DNA from: Bacteroidales bacterium | GTDB taxonomy: Bacteria; Bacteroidota; Bacteroidia; Bacteroidales; Lentimicrobiaceae | Assembly (NCBI GenBank): GCA_016705005.1 | Contig: JADIZB010000010.1 | Coordinates: 62,001 to 126,000 of the forward strand | Length of the DNA: 64,000 nt | Reading direction: 5' to 3' | In this document: piece by piece, positions 7,658 to 15,795 of the stretch | Position numbering within the stretch: the first letter of the stretch is position 1 | Layout of the letters: every line of letters begins with the position of its first letter | The notes under the pieces: generated by a model | The model's input: the letters and a program-made list of their open reading frames with translations, nothing else | Database searches by the model: none | Told to the model about the DNA's origin: nothing | Made by a program: the position numbers and the translations under genes

Positions 7658-8227
7658 TTATGACTTAAAATAGTGCTTTAGTTTTAACTGCAATCCGGTC
7701 CTGGCCCGGTGTATCAACGATTCTACGGATGAAATGGTCGTTTGCATCACTTCGGCAACCTCAGCATACGTCATGTCCTCAAGCTTATTCAGTGTAAAGG
7801 CAATCCGTTGTTTTTCAGGAAGCGAGGCTATGGCTTCACCAATAAGATTCCGCTGTTCCTTCTGTTCAAGTAAGTTGTTGTTGGATTCCGGTTCCCTTAC
7901 CCCGGAATGATCAGGAATGCGATCAAAACTGAAAAGTTCATCAATGTCTTTCCAGAACTTCCTTTTTTTGTTGTCGCGAATATGATTGAGTGAGCGGTTG
8001 ACGGCAATCCTGTAAAGCCAGGTACCTAACTTCGAATCACCCCTGAATTTACCTGCATTTCTTATCGCTTCTATAAAGACTTCCTGCGTAAGGTCCTCTG
8101 AGTCATGAACATTCAGAAGAAAGCTATAGCAGATGTTATACACCTTAACCTGGTATATATCAGCAAACTGACGTCCGGCCAAAGGATCACCCTTCGCCAA
8201 ACCATCCAGCAATTCCTGATCACTCAT
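7658..8227 (-). CDS. ECF-type RNA polymerase sigma factor
   Basis: A 189-aa sigma-70-family protein with region 2 (DSEDLTQEVFIEAIRNAGKFRG, then LGTWLYRIAVNRSLNHIRD) and region 4 (LPEKQRIAFTLNKLEDMTYAEVAEVMQ with a helix-turn-helix, SVESLIHRAR). There is no region 1 or 3, typical of extracytoplasmic-function sigma factors. It heads an operon with a ZAS anti-sigma factor and a CnrX-like protein. The probable regulon includes its own operon, the LTxxQ gene and possibly the facing copper-receptor genes. That regulon is inference from position. Confidence 0.92.
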   Translation of the reverse strand: MSDQELLDGLAKGDPLAGRQFADIYQVKVYNICYSFLLNVHDSEDLTQEVFIEAIRNAGKFRGDSKLGTWLYRIAVNRSLNHIRDNKKRKFWKDIDELFSFDRIPDHSGVREPESNNNLLEQKEQRNLIGEAIASLPEKQRIAFTLNKLEDMTYAEVAEVMQTTISSVESLIHRARTGLQLKLKHYFKS

Positions 8228-8401
8228 GAACAGATATGTTTTTTTTGTTAAATTACAATGATTTTGACACCAAATTCATAAAAACCTTTGCTATAAAGCC
8301 AAAATTCAGGCATAACTCTCAATATGAACAGATTTTGGTCCGGGATCCGGTAATTCCCAACCAGATATTCCTTAACTTTACAAAGTGAAACCCCCGGTAA
8401 G

Positions 8402-8761
8402 ATGATCTTAAACGGTACCTCCGGCTATTTGTACCGGAATACGCTGCTGTCATTTTTCTACAGCCTTGCCTTCTTTCTGTCGGTACAGGTCAGGACACCA
8501 ATCTGGCAATTTTCAACCGGTGAATCACACTCTTCGATAGGGGCTCCTTCCATTCACCTTCTGCCAATCCAGGAGCATAATTCAAAACAAACCAGCGTTC
8601 CGCTCTATCCGCTTCCTGTTATTATTTTTCAGGGCAACGGTAATTCCGGAAGGTGTTTACTGAATTCACCTGCAATACAATCACTGATTTACACCGATAA
8701 CCCTGACAGGTCATCATCACTGGGTTCTGTATCAATACTCCTCCCCATTCTGAGAATATAA
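8402..8761 (+). CDS. Hypothetical small membrane or exported protein
   Basis: An open frame of 119 codons, divergent from the sigma-factor gene. No family is recognised. Residues 14-29 are hydrophobic and could be a signal peptide or membrane segment; the rest is Ser/Pro-rich with no repeated motif. TAACTTTA at 8373-8380, one base off the -7 consensus, lies just before the ATG. Codon use looks normal for the region, but no homology can be asserted, and it could be a chance frame in the divergent spacer. Confidence 0.4.
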   Translation: MILNGTSGYLYRNTLLSFFYSLAFFLSVQVRTPIWQFSTGESHSSIGAPSIHLLPIQEHNSKQTSVPLYPLPVIIFQGNGNSGRCLLNSPAIQSLIYTDNPDRSSSLGSVSILLPILRI

Positions 8762-8854
8762 ACTTCCGTTTTTCAATTTCCAGGTTTAAAATGATGCCCG
8801 CTGTTTCTTTTAAGGAAAAACAAGGGCTGTGTCTTATTTAAAAATAAACTCAAC

Positions 8855-8974
8855 ATGGAAAATAATTCTGAAAAACCAGGAATGTCCGGGTTTAAACCGT
8901 TTATAATCGTTCTTGCTGTGCTTATCGTGGTGCTGGTGGTCATTAAACTGGCATTGTCTGCACTTTCGATATGA
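8855..8974 (+). CDS. 39-aa single-pass small membrane protein
   Basis: A very short frame: a polar, Lys/Glu-containing N-terminus of about 15 residues, then a strongly hydrophobic helix (IIVLAVLIVVLVVIKLAL) to near the C-terminus. The length and composition suit a small membrane protein. A clear hairpin terminator follows 38 bp after the stop, and the gene stands alone between the hypothetical gene and exbB. No family is recognised. Support comes from the clean helix, the ATG in an A-rich leader and the terminator. Confidence 0.5.
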   Translation: MENNSEKPGMSGFKPFIIVLAVLIVVLVVIKLALSALSI

Positions 8975-9012
8975 TTTGATTTTCAGCGTCTGATCAGACA
9001 GGGCAGAAGTTT

Positions 9013-9038
9013 AACAGGGCTTTTGCCCTGTTTTGTTT
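9013..9038 (+). terminator. Intrinsic terminator after small membrane protein
   Basis: Eight-bp perfect stem AACAGGGC (9013-9020) / GCCCTGTT (9025-9032), TTTT loop, then a T-rich tail. It ends the transcript of the 39-aa protein. Confidence 0.75.
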
Positions 9039-9093
9039 GCCGGGTAATACTATTAATGAAAAAAATCAGTTTAATATTAACACTGCTGTGTTG

Positions 9094-9131
9094 ATAGTTT
9101 ATCTTACACGGCAGGCAAAACAATAAACTAT
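9094..9131. promoter_or_regulatory. Inverted repeat upstream of exbB
   Basis: Arms ATAGTTTAT (9094-9102) and ATAAACTAT (9123-9131) are perfect complements 20 nt apart. They lie just before a near-consensus -7 box (TTACTTTG, 9142-9149) for the exbB operon. It could be a regulator site or an upstream transcript hairpin; nothing decides between these. Confidence 0.35.
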
Positions 9132-9166
9132 TCGCCTAATTTTACTTTGAATTAAACCAAAGACCA

Positions 9167-9886
9167 ATGATTTCAGGAATTCTTCTGCAGATTACGCAAC
9201 CGGCTACAACACTGACCGATACCATTCTAAAAACAACGGCACAAGCGCCACAACCCACTGCCATCAGCCTTTCGATATGGGAACTAGCACTCAAAGGAGG
9301 GTGGATTATGCTGCCCATCGCTTTGATGTCGGTCATTGCCATCTATATTTTTATTGAAAGATACATTGTGATCAACCGTGCCTCACGCGATGAACACAAT
9401 TTCATGAACAATATCCGCGATTTCATCCACAACGGCCGCATCGATTCAGCGCTGTCGCTTTGTAAAAACAATCATACCCCCATCGCACGTATGATTGAAA
9501 AAGGGATCATACGCATAGGGAAACCGCTCAACGACATAAACGCTGCCATAGAGAATGTCGGCAAACTGGAAGTGTCGAAGCTTGAGAAAAACATGGCTGC
9601 ACTCGCAACCATTGCCGGAGCAGCACCCATGCTTGGGTTCCTGGGCACTGTTACAGGAATGGTGCAGGCTTTCTACGATATGTCGATGGCAGGGAATAAC
9701 ATCGATATCGCCATGCTGTCAGGAGGCATCTATCAGGCGATGATTACCACCGTTGCCGGATTGATCGTTGGTATAGTGGGGTATATCTGTTACAATATCC
9801 TGGTCGCCAGGGTTGAGAAAGTGGTCTTTATTCTGGAAGCCAGGGCTACCGAGTTTATGGATCTGCTGCATGAGCCGGCTTCCTGA
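9167..9886 (+). CDS. exbB: ExbB/TolQ/MotA-family proton channel subunit
   Basis: A 239-aa inner-membrane protein with three membrane segments (about residues 45-65, 140-160 and 185-210). The conserved channel region reads LATIAGAAPMLGFLGTVTGMVQAFYDMS and IYQAMITTVAGLIVGIVGYICYN. With ExbD it forms the proton-driven motor that energises TonB (or the Tol or gliding systems). The N-terminus to residue 35 is Thr/Gln-rich and variable. The operon exbB-exbD-tonB-like and the nearby TonB-dependent receptor make an Exb function more likely than TolQ. Confidence 0.88.
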   Translation: MISGILLQITQPATTLTDTILKTTAQAPQPTAISLSIWELALKGGWIMLPIALMSVIAIYIFIERYIVINRASRDEHNFMNNIRDFIHNGRIDSALSLCKNNHTPIARMIEKGIIRIGKPLNDINAAIENVGKLEVSKLEKNMAALATIAGAAPMLGFLGTVTGMVQAFYDMSMAGNNIDIAMLSGGIYQAMITTVAGLIVGIVGYICYNILVARVEKVVFILEARATEFMDLLHEPAS

Positions 9887-9927
9887 ACCGACACGACTTA
9901 CATGGCTTTTAATACAAATCAATTGAA

Positions 9928-10341
9928 ATGGCTATAAAACCGAGAAATAAAATCAGTACTGCATTCAGCATGGCTTCTATGTCGGATCTGGTGTTCCTGT
10001 TGCTGATATTCTTTATGCTCACCTCAACGCTGGTGAGTCCCAATGCAATAAAACTAATGCTGCCTTCGAGCAGCAGCAAAACCATGGCCAAACAATCTGT
10101 CACTGTTTACATCGACAGCAACTACAATTACTTTGTCGAAGAAACACCGGTGAATCAGGAATTCCTGGTTGAAACCATCGGCGGTAAACTAGCAGGACAG
10201 ATCGATGCATCAGTCGTACTCAGGGCTGATCAGAGTGTGCCTGTCCAGTATGTTGTAACACTGATTGATGCTGTTAACCAGGTGAATGAACTTACAGGAA
10301 CAAAGCATAAAGTCATCCTTGCGACCAAACCTGCCAAATAA
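9928..10341 (+). CDS. exbD: ExbD/TolR-family protein
   Basis: A 137-aa protein with a short cytoplasmic N-terminus, one membrane helix (about residues 18-38, LVFLLLIFFMLTSTLVSP) containing the upstream Asp of the motif MSDLVFLLLIFF, and a periplasmic domain ending in a beta/alpha fold. The Asp is the proton-carrying residue of ExbD/TolR. It follows exbB by 41 bp and precedes the TonB-like gene by 57 bp. Confidence 0.88.
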   Translation: MAIKPRNKISTAFSMASMSDLVFLLLIFFMLTSTLVSPNAIKLMLPSSSSKTMAKQSVTVYIDSNYNYFVEETPVNQEFLVETIGGKLAGQIDASVVLRADQSVPVQYVVTLIDAVNQVNELTGTKHKVILATKPAK

Positions 10342-10398
10342 ATATTGGACAAAACTGAAAAATGGCAGGAATTTTGAGAATTAATCAGAAAAACGAGC

Positions 10399-11184
10399 GT
10401 GAAAATAGACCGGGATAACATAAAGGGGCTGGCAGGAACCATTCTGTTCCATGCCATGTTGCTGATCGCTTTACTGCTGGTGGCACTTAAAACACCCCTG
10501 CCCCTTCCTGTAGAAAGCGGGGTTGAAGTGAATCTTGGAAATTCCGACGATGGCATGGGTGATGTACAGCCGGAGCAACTTGCAGCCGGATCGCCTGAAA
10601 CGTCAACTCCATCGCAATCATCAGCAAAGGAAGAGGTAGTGACCGAAGAAACCGATGAGGCCCCGATGATTGATCCCGTGAAAAAAGACAAGCCGGTCAT
10701 CACCGAAAAACCTGAACCAAAACAGGTTGTAAAACCCAAACCAAAGCCTGAACCTAAGCCGGTTGTGAACCAAAATGCCATGTACAAAGGGAAAACCGGA
10801 AATTCGACCGGGGGAGGCAACCAGGGAATCACCGGCAAACCCGGCGATCAGGGCAAACCCAATGGCACACCGGGATCTGATAATTACGAGGGACCAGGTG
10901 GTGCCGGTGGAGGGGTGTCCTTCAAATTGGAAGGCCGTAGCAAACGGCAGATTCCCAGTCCCTCCAATAAATTCACAGAACGCGGCACTGTGGTGGTGAC
11001 CATATTTGTTAACCGGGCCGGTCTGGTTACCCGGGTGATTACAGGGGCCAAAGGCACTACAACCACCAATGATAATCTCAGGCAACTGGCCGAACAGGCT
11101 GCGAAGCAGGCCAGATTCAGCCCGAAGGAGGATGCCCCGGAAGAACAAAAAGGTACCATTACCTATAATTTCGAGCTTAACTGA
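10399..11184 (+). CDS. TonB-like energy transducer
   Basis: A 261-aa inner-membrane-anchored protein starting at GTG. An N-terminal helix (about residues 11-32) is followed by a Pro/Lys/Glu-rich spacer (PKPKPEPKP and similar, about 85-125) and a Gly/Asn-rich stretch. The C-terminal domain (RGTVVVTIFVNRAGLV, then ARFSPKEDAPEEQKGTITYNF) is of TonB-C type. It would span the periplasm and transmit ExbB/ExbD energy to outer-membrane receptors. It is the last gene of the exbB-exbD operon and ends 13 bp before folC. Confidence 0.85.
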   Translation: MKIDRDNIKGLAGTILFHAMLLIALLLVALKTPLPLPVESGVEVNLGNSDDGMGDVQPEQLAAGSPETSTPSQSSAKEEVVTEETDEAPMIDPVKKDKPVITEKPEPKQVVKPKPKPEPKPVVNQNAMYKGKTGNSTGGGNQGITGKPGDQGKPNGTPGSDNYEGPGGAGGGVSFKLEGRSKRQIPSPSNKFTERGTVVVTIFVNRAGLVTRVITGAKGTTTTNDNLRQLAEQAAKQARFSPKEDAPEEQKGTITYNFELN

Positions 11185-11197
11185 TTTCATTAAAGAA

Positions 11198-12484
11198 ATG
11201 AACTATCAGCAGACCCTGGACTATATGTTCAGCAGGCTACCGATGTTTCACCGCATCGGGGCGGCAGCATACAAAGCCAATCTCATCAACACGATTGAGT
11301 TATGCACGCTGACAGGGAATCCGCACCATAATTTTCCTTCAGTACACATTGCAGGAACCAATGGAAAAGGATCCGTATCACATATGCTCGCATCCATCCT
11401 GCAGGAATCGGGTTACAAAACAGCCCTGTTCACTTCGCCTCATCTGAAAGATTACCGCGAAAGGATAAAAATCAACGGCCGGATGATTCCTGAAAGCTTC
11501 GTCAGCGAATTTGTGGAGAGACATCTTGTTGATTTCGAACGCATTAAACCTTCTTTTTTTGAAATGACCTTCGCCCTGGCCATGAAGTGGTTCAGCGATG
11601 AACAGGTTGACATCGCCGTGATTGAAACCGGGATGGGCGGAAGGCTTGATTCTACCAATGTAATTACCCCGCTTCTGTCGGTAATTACCAACATCGGACT
11701 CGACCATACCCGGTTCCTCGGAAATACAATTGCCGAAATCGCCCGTGAAAAAGGCGGGATCATCAAGCCCGGGGTTCCGGTGGTCATCGGAGAAACACAC
11801 CCTGAATCAAAGGAAGTTTTCACATCCATAGCCACCGCCTGCCACTCACCACTGATTTTTGCCGATAAGGAAATTTCTATTGACCGGAATTTAGAAAAGC
11901 AGGAACCGGGGTGGCTGAATGTAAAGGCTGTGGCTTCAGGCAGGGAACTTGAACTCTCGTGCCCCCTCACCGGCCTGTACCAGCTCAAAAACCTGGCTAC
12001 TGTGCTGGTTGCTGTCAAATCCCTGCAAAAGAATCCGGTCATTTTACAGGAATTGAACATTACCTCCGGAATCAGTAACACCATACTTAATACAGGACTT
12101 CAGGGGCGGTGGCAGACGCTGAAAGACAATCCTCTTACCATATGCGATATAGGGCATAACCCACACGGCATTGGTCTGGTTGTTGAACAGATCAGATCGG
12201 TCAGATACAGAAATTTACACATGGTGATCGGGGTTGTGGACGATAAGGACCTTTCGGCTATGCTGGCACTTTTACCTGCCGATGCTACATATTATTTCTG
12301 CAAAGCAGATATACCAAGGGGCCTGGATGCAAACACACTGAAAAAGGAAGCGGAAAAATTTGGTCTCAAAGGTTCAGCTTACAATTCGGTGATGGTAGCT
12401 TTGCAGGCTGCCTGGGATGCCGCTGGTAAAGAAGACCTGGTTTTTGTTGGTGGAAGCGCATTTACTGTCGCCGAAGCAATCTGA
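11198..12484 (+). CDS. folC: FolC, dihydrofolate/folylpolyglutamate synthase
   Basis: A 428-aa cytoplasmic Mur-ligase-fold enzyme that adds glutamate to dihydropteroate and/or folates. It has the P-loop VHIAGTNGKGSVSHMLA, the TSPHL motif, VIETGMGGRLDSTNVI and NIGLDHTRFLGNTIAEIAREK. The start at 11198 (MNYQQTLDYMFSRLPMF) matches the family N-terminus. The frame is open further upstream into the tonB-like gene, but that part reads as an out-of-frame overlap. It converges with thiS, with only 2 bp between their stop codons. Confidence 0.93.
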   Translation: MNYQQTLDYMFSRLPMFHRIGAAAYKANLINTIELCTLTGNPHHNFPSVHIAGTNGKGSVSHMLASILQESGYKTALFTSPHLKDYRERIKINGRMIPESFVSEFVERHLVDFERIKPSFFEMTFALAMKWFSDEQVDIAVIETGMGGRLDSTNVITPLLSVITNIGLDHTRFLGNTIAEIAREKGGIIKPGVPVVIGETHPESKEVFTSIATACHSPLIFADKEISIDRNLEKQEPGWLNVKAVASGRELELSCPLTGLYQLKNLATVLVAVKSLQKNPVILQELNITSGISNTILNTGLQGRWQTLKDNPLTICDIGHNPHGIGLVVEQIRSVRYRNLHMVIGVVDDKDLSAMLALLPADATYYFCKADIPRGLDANTLKKEAEKFGLKGSAYNSVMVALQAAWDAAGKEDLVFVGGSAFTVAEAI

Positions 12485-12486
12485 GG

Positions 12487-12690
12487 CTATCCGCCTGTGA
12501 TGAGGTGCAGAATCATTACATCATCACCATCCCTGACAATTTTATGATCAAACTCATGGCGCTTTACAAGTTCCCCGTTTACCTTAACTACAAGCATTCT
12601 GAATGTAAAATTCTTCTCCGCCATTAACCTGGTAATGGTAAGTTCCGGAAACCCGAATTCTTCTTCCCTGTTATTTAATGTTATCTTCAT
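12487..12690 (-). CDS. thiS: ThiS/MoaD-like sulfur carrier protein
   Basis: A 67-aa ubiquitin-fold sulfur carrier ending in the essential GG (LHLITGG), which is adenylated and thiocarboxylated. The start at 12690 (MKITLNNREEEF) is preferred over a frame 9 codons longer that runs further into thiF. It overlaps the upstream thiF-like gene by 20 bp, so translation is coupled. No other thiamine gene is present. Next to a tungstoenzyme it could equally supply sulfur for molybdopterin/tungstopterin (a MoaD role). The symbol reflects sequence family only. Confidence 0.75.
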   Translation of the reverse strand: MKITLNNREEEFGFPELTITRLMAEKNFTFRMLVVKVNGELVKRHEFDHKIVRDGDDVMILHLITGG

Positions 12691-13306
12691 GCTGATTTTC
12701 AGGTAATGGAGGAACAAATTCCTTTAATAATATTTCGAGTACTTCATTCGCCTGCATATTGGCGACTACATTAACCCGGGGAGCAAGTACAGGCAGTGTT
12801 TCAGTAACTTCAGAAACCCCGTCTCCACATATGATTAACCTATCCGAACGAAGGCAATGAATAATGTCGGTTTTACCCCAGCCAGCCATACCAATCCCTG
12901 AAATCAGATATTTTCCGGGCATCTGCCCCAGAACCGTTTCAATGATCATCTGCTTCATTTCGGCCTTGTCGAATGCCTCAACAATCACATCGCAACCGGC
13001 AAACAATTCTAACACGTCCGAAACACAGAGTTTCATATCAAAAGCCTTCACCGAAATCGCCGGATTAATCCTTTGAATATTCTCACGCAGGGCATGTACT
13101 TTCAATCGTCCTATCTGATCGTGAAAATAGTACTGCCTGTTCAGGTTCTGAAGGGTGACGATATCATAATCAGCGATCACAAGCTTCCCGACACCACACC
13201 TTGCAAGTGCGACAGCGCAGTTGGAGCCCAAACCTCCACAACCGGCTATTCCGACAGTGAACCGGCCGAGGTATTTACTTATTGCTTCAGGATAAGAAAC
13301 AGGCAT
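12671..13306 (-). CDS. thiF: ThiF/MoeB-like sulfur carrier adenylyltransferase
   Basis: A 211-aa E1-like enzyme that adenylates the C-terminal Gly of the sulfur carrier. It has the nucleotide-binding VGIAGCGGLGSNCAVALARCGVG, the DYDIVTLQNLNRQ block with the conserved Asp and Arg, and DVIVEAFDKAEMK. It is shorter than MoeB proteins with rhodanese domains and lacks the C-terminal CxxC zinc pairs of many E1-like enzymes, consistent with the short ThiF type. It is divergent from the AOR-like tungstoenzyme gene, which makes a role in tungstopterin synthesis worth considering. Confidence 0.78.
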   Translation of the reverse strand: MPVSYPEAISKYLGRFTVGIAGCGGLGSNCAVALARCGVGKLVIADYDIVTLQNLNRQYYFHDQIGRLKVHALRENIQRINPAISVKAFDMKLCVSDVLELFAGCDVIVEAFDKAEMKQMIIETVLGQMPGKYLISGIGMAGWGKTDIIHCLRSDRLIICGDGVSEVTETLPVLAPRVNVVANMQANEVLEILLKEFVPPLPENQHEDNIK

Positions 13307-13343
13307 AAATTGATCAGGTATCAGCCTTGAAACAGGCCGGATG

Positions 13344-13351
13344 CAAATTTA
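13344..13351 (-). promoter_or_regulatory. Possible -7 box for thiF-thiS
   Basis: On the minus strand this reads TAAATTTG, an exact TAnnTTTG match, 38 bp before the thiF start. A matching -33 element is not obvious. Confidence 0.4.
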
Positions 13352-13514
13352 AAAAAATTACCACCGGAACTTATCTCTTTTAATTTTTTTAGAAAATATA
13401 CACGACCGTGGTCCGCCCTCAGGTGAAAATACTTAGCAACTTTAACTCTAAGTGTCTGCTTAACAGATGCTGTTATGCAATGAAATACATATCGCTATTT
13501 TTCAGCTGTTTAAA

Positions 13515-13544
13515 TTTGGAAAATGGCAAATGTTTGTACATTTG
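13515..13544 (+). promoter_or_regulatory. Consensus Bacteroidota promoter of the AOR-like gene
   Basis: TTTG (13515-13518), 18 bp, then TACATTTG (13537-13544): a full match to the -33/-7 promoter form. Start codon is at 13585, giving a leader of about 35 nt. The -7 box overlaps the palindrome at 13543-13558. Confidence 0.8.
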
Positions 13545-13558
13545 TGAACCCGTTCACA
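13543..13558. promoter_or_regulatory. Crp/Fnr-type palindrome over the AOR start site
   Basis: TGTGA-ACCCGT-TCACA is an exact TGTGA-N6-TCACA site, and its symmetry extends to 7-bp arms (TGTGAAC/GTTCACA). It begins inside the -7 box and covers the expected transcription start, so a bound protein should repress. A GntR or LacI-type regulator is the alternative reading. Confidence 0.6.
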
Positions 13559-13584
13559 GTTAAAAAACCAATCATTCAAAGCAT

Positions 13585-15738
13585 ATGAATACTGAAGAAA
13601 TCAATAAAACACTCAGGCTGATAAAGGAATATCGTTACACCCCTGCTCCGATTGATAAAGGTTATAACAACCGAACCATTTACGTGAATGTTGGCGATCT
13701 GAAGATCGTTGAAAAGCCGGTCAGCCAGCACATGAAGGATAAGTTCATTGGAGGAAAAGGCTTCGGATTGAGGCTGCTCTGGGATGCTACCAAACCCGAT
13801 ACCAAATGGAATGACCCTGACAATGAAATTGTTATCGGCATGGGTCCGATCTGTGGGATCACTCAGTATTCAGGTACCGGAAAATCACTGGTGGTCACCA
13901 TTTCGCCACAAACCGATGTTGTCATCGACAGCAATGTTGGTGGATACTTCGGACCTTTCCTTAAATTCTGCGGCTTCGATGCCCTTGAGCTTCAGGGTAA
14001 GACTGACAGGGAGGTCGTGGTAGTATTTGACGAAACCCGCGATGTGGTTGAGATTTATGAGACCCTGGACTTACCTCAGGATAGCCACCTGCTTGCTGAA
14101 AAGCTGACCGAAATTTTTGCAGAAGAAGAAGGTGGTCGTAAGAATGTGTCGGTTGTTTCAGCCGGTACCGCAGCCGACCACTCGCTGATCGGCATGCTCA
14201 ATTTTACCTTTTTTGATTCAAAACGCAAGGTAGTCAGGTTGAAACAGGCCGGGCGCGGAGGCATCGGAACTGTATTCCGCAACAAGGGAATCAGGGCTCT
14301 GGTTGCCAAGAGCAAAGGTGTAAAAGGAAACCTCAACAATGTGGTTGACCTCGACGCTATTATGGAACGAGGCCGCCGCTTTAACCGCGAAATGCGCGAG
14401 CTTGACGACAGCCAGGCTGAAATGCGGACCAAGGGAACTGCCCACCTTACCAACGTAATGAATGACTATGATCTTTTCCCGACCAACAATTTCAAATTCG
14501 GCAGCCATCCTGATGCCTATAAGGTCCATTCAAACATCTACAAGGAGAAATTCACGCAGGGTGTTCCCGATGGTTGCTGGATAGGCTGTAACATGTCGTG
14601 CGCCAAAGGTGTTGATCACTACCAGCTCCGGACCGGCCCCTATGCCGGTTCAAAAGTGATCGTCGATGGTCCGGAATACGAAACCGCAGCCTCCCTTGGA
14701 TCCTGTGCCGGCATCTTTAATGTAGATTTTACCATTGAAGCCAATTTCTACTGCGACACTTACGGAGTCTGCACCATTTCGTGGGGCACCATACTGGGCT
14801 TTGTGATGGAATGTTACGAAGCAGGTATTCTGAATGATGAGCGCACCGGCGGGATGAAACTTAATTTTGGTAATGCGGATGAAGCCATGGAACTGCTTCA
14901 CCAGTTATCGAGAGGCGAAGGATTCGGAAAAATTGCCGGCATGGGTGTCAGGAAAATGAAAGAGATGTTTGCAGCAAAAGGCTGGGGCGACCCGCAATTC
15001 CTGCAGGACATCGGAATGGAAAACAAAGGCCTGGAGTATTCGCAATACATATCGAAAGAATCGCTTGCCCAGCAGGGTGGCTATGCCATGACCAACAAAG
15101 GCCCCCAGCACGATGAAGCCTGGTTGATTTTCATGGATATGGTGAACAACCAGATCCCGACCTTTGAAAAGAAAGCCGAAGCACTGCATTATTTCCCGAT
15201 GTTCCGTACATGGTTCGGTCTTCAGGGTTTGTGTAAGCTCCCCTGGAATGATGTTGAACCGGAAAGCAACGCCACAAGCGACGAACCTGCCAAAGTACCG
15301 GAACATGTCGACAATTATGTGACCATTTACAATGCTGTAACCGGAAACAAAATTGACAAGCACGAGATTATCCGCCAGTCGGAAAGGGTCTACAATTTCC
15401 AGCGTATCTTCAACATCAGGAGGGGTTACGGTCTGCGCAAACACGATGCTCAGCCTTACCGTGCTGCAGGTCCTGTAACCCAGGAAGAATACCTGTCGCG
15501 CCAGGAACGCTATGACAAGCAACTGGCCGAACTCCAGGGAATGGATCCCGGTAAAATGACCCTGGAAGAAAAGATGGCTGCTACCCGAAGCTACCGTGAA
15601 GACCGTTATGAACAACTGCTTGATGCGGTTTACTTCAGAAGGGGCTGGACAAAAAACGGTGTACCCACCATCGAACACCTGAAAAACCTGGGTATGGATC
15701 TTCCCGAGTTGATTGAAGTGATAACACCACTTCAATAA
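13585..15738 (+). CDS. Aldehyde:ferredoxin oxidoreductase-family tungstoenzyme
   Basis: A 717-aa cytoplasmic enzyme of the AOR family, which oxidises aldehydes to acids (or the reverse) with ferredoxin, using a tungsten bis-pterin and a [4Fe-4S] cluster. The N-terminal domain has GGKGFGLRLLWD, IGMGPICGITQYSGTGKS and SNVGGYFGPFLKFCGFDALE. Cluster ligands are C331, C335 and C339 (CWIGCNMSC, CxxxCxxxC) and probably C550 (GLCKLPW). At 717 aa it is about 100 residues longer than classical archaeal AOR; the extra length is mainly C-terminal (after about residue 600). The divergent carrier/E1 pair and the ModE/WtpA genes downstream suit a tungsten enzyme. The exact substrate is unknown; nearby dehydrogenases act on amino-acid semialdehydes. 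Confidence 0.88.
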   Translation: MNTEEINKTLRLIKEYRYTPAPIDKGYNNRTIYVNVGDLKIVEKPVSQHMKDKFIGGKGFGLRLLWDATKPDTKWNDPDNEIVIGMGPICGITQYSGTGKSLVVTISPQTDVVIDSNVGGYFGPFLKFCGFDALELQGKTDREVVVVFDETRDVVEIYETLDLPQDSHLLAEKLTEIFAEEEGGRKNVSVVSAGTAADHSLIGMLNFTFFDSKRKVVRLKQAGRGGIGTVFRNKGIRALVAKSKGVKGNLNNVVDLDAIMERGRRFNREMRELDDSQAEMRTKGTAHLTNVMNDYDLFPTNNFKFGSHPDAYKVHSNIYKEKFTQGVPDGCWIGCNMSCAKGVDHYQLRTGPYAGSKVIVDGPEYETAASLGSCAGIFNVDFTIEANFYCDTYGVCTISWGTILGFVMECYEAGILNDERTGGMKLNFGNADEAMELLHQLSRGEGFGKIAGMGVRKMKEMFAAKGWGDPQFLQDIGMENKGLEYSQYISKESLAQQGGYAMTNKGPQHDEAWLIFMDMVNNQIPTFEKKAEALHYFPMFRTWFGLQGLCKLPWNDVEPESNATSDEPAKVPEHVDNYVTIYNAVTGNKIDKHEIIRQSERVYNFQRIFNIRRGYGLRKHDAQPYRAAGPVTQEEYLSRQERYDKQLAELQGMDPGKMTLEEKMAATRSYREDRYEQLLDAVYFRRGWTKNGVPTIEHLKNLGMDLPELIEVITPLQ

Positions 15739-15750
15739 TCACCTGAGGTA

Positions 15751-15791
15751 AAATAAAGAAGGCTGACATTCACCGTCAGCCTTCTTTATTT
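15751..15791. terminator. Strong bidirectional terminator
   Basis: A 17-bp perfect stem (15751-15767 with 15775-15791; core GAAGGCTGAC/GTCAGCCTTC) and 7-nt loop, A-rich on one side and T-rich on the other. It separates the convergent AOR-like gene and the first P5C dehydrogenase gene. Confidence 0.92.
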
Positions 15792-15795
15792 ATGA

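Noticed and set aside
10230..10838. Long minus-strand open frame of 202 codons opposite the exbD/tonB-like genes
   Set aside because: It is antisense to clear homologues, and its sequence is a mirror of the Pro/Lys/Gly-rich spacer, with no family match.
11069..11197. N-terminal extension of folC
   Set aside because: It reads through the 3' end of the tonB-like gene in another frame and is unlike FolC; the ATG at 11198 gives the canonical start.
11452..12084. Minus-strand open frame of 210 codons inside folC
   Set aside because: Ser-rich artefact of the opposite strand of a clear FolC gene.
14905..15735. Minus-strand open frame of 276 codons inside the AOR-like gene
   Set aside because: The opposite strand encodes a recognised enzyme, and this frame has no motif or start context.
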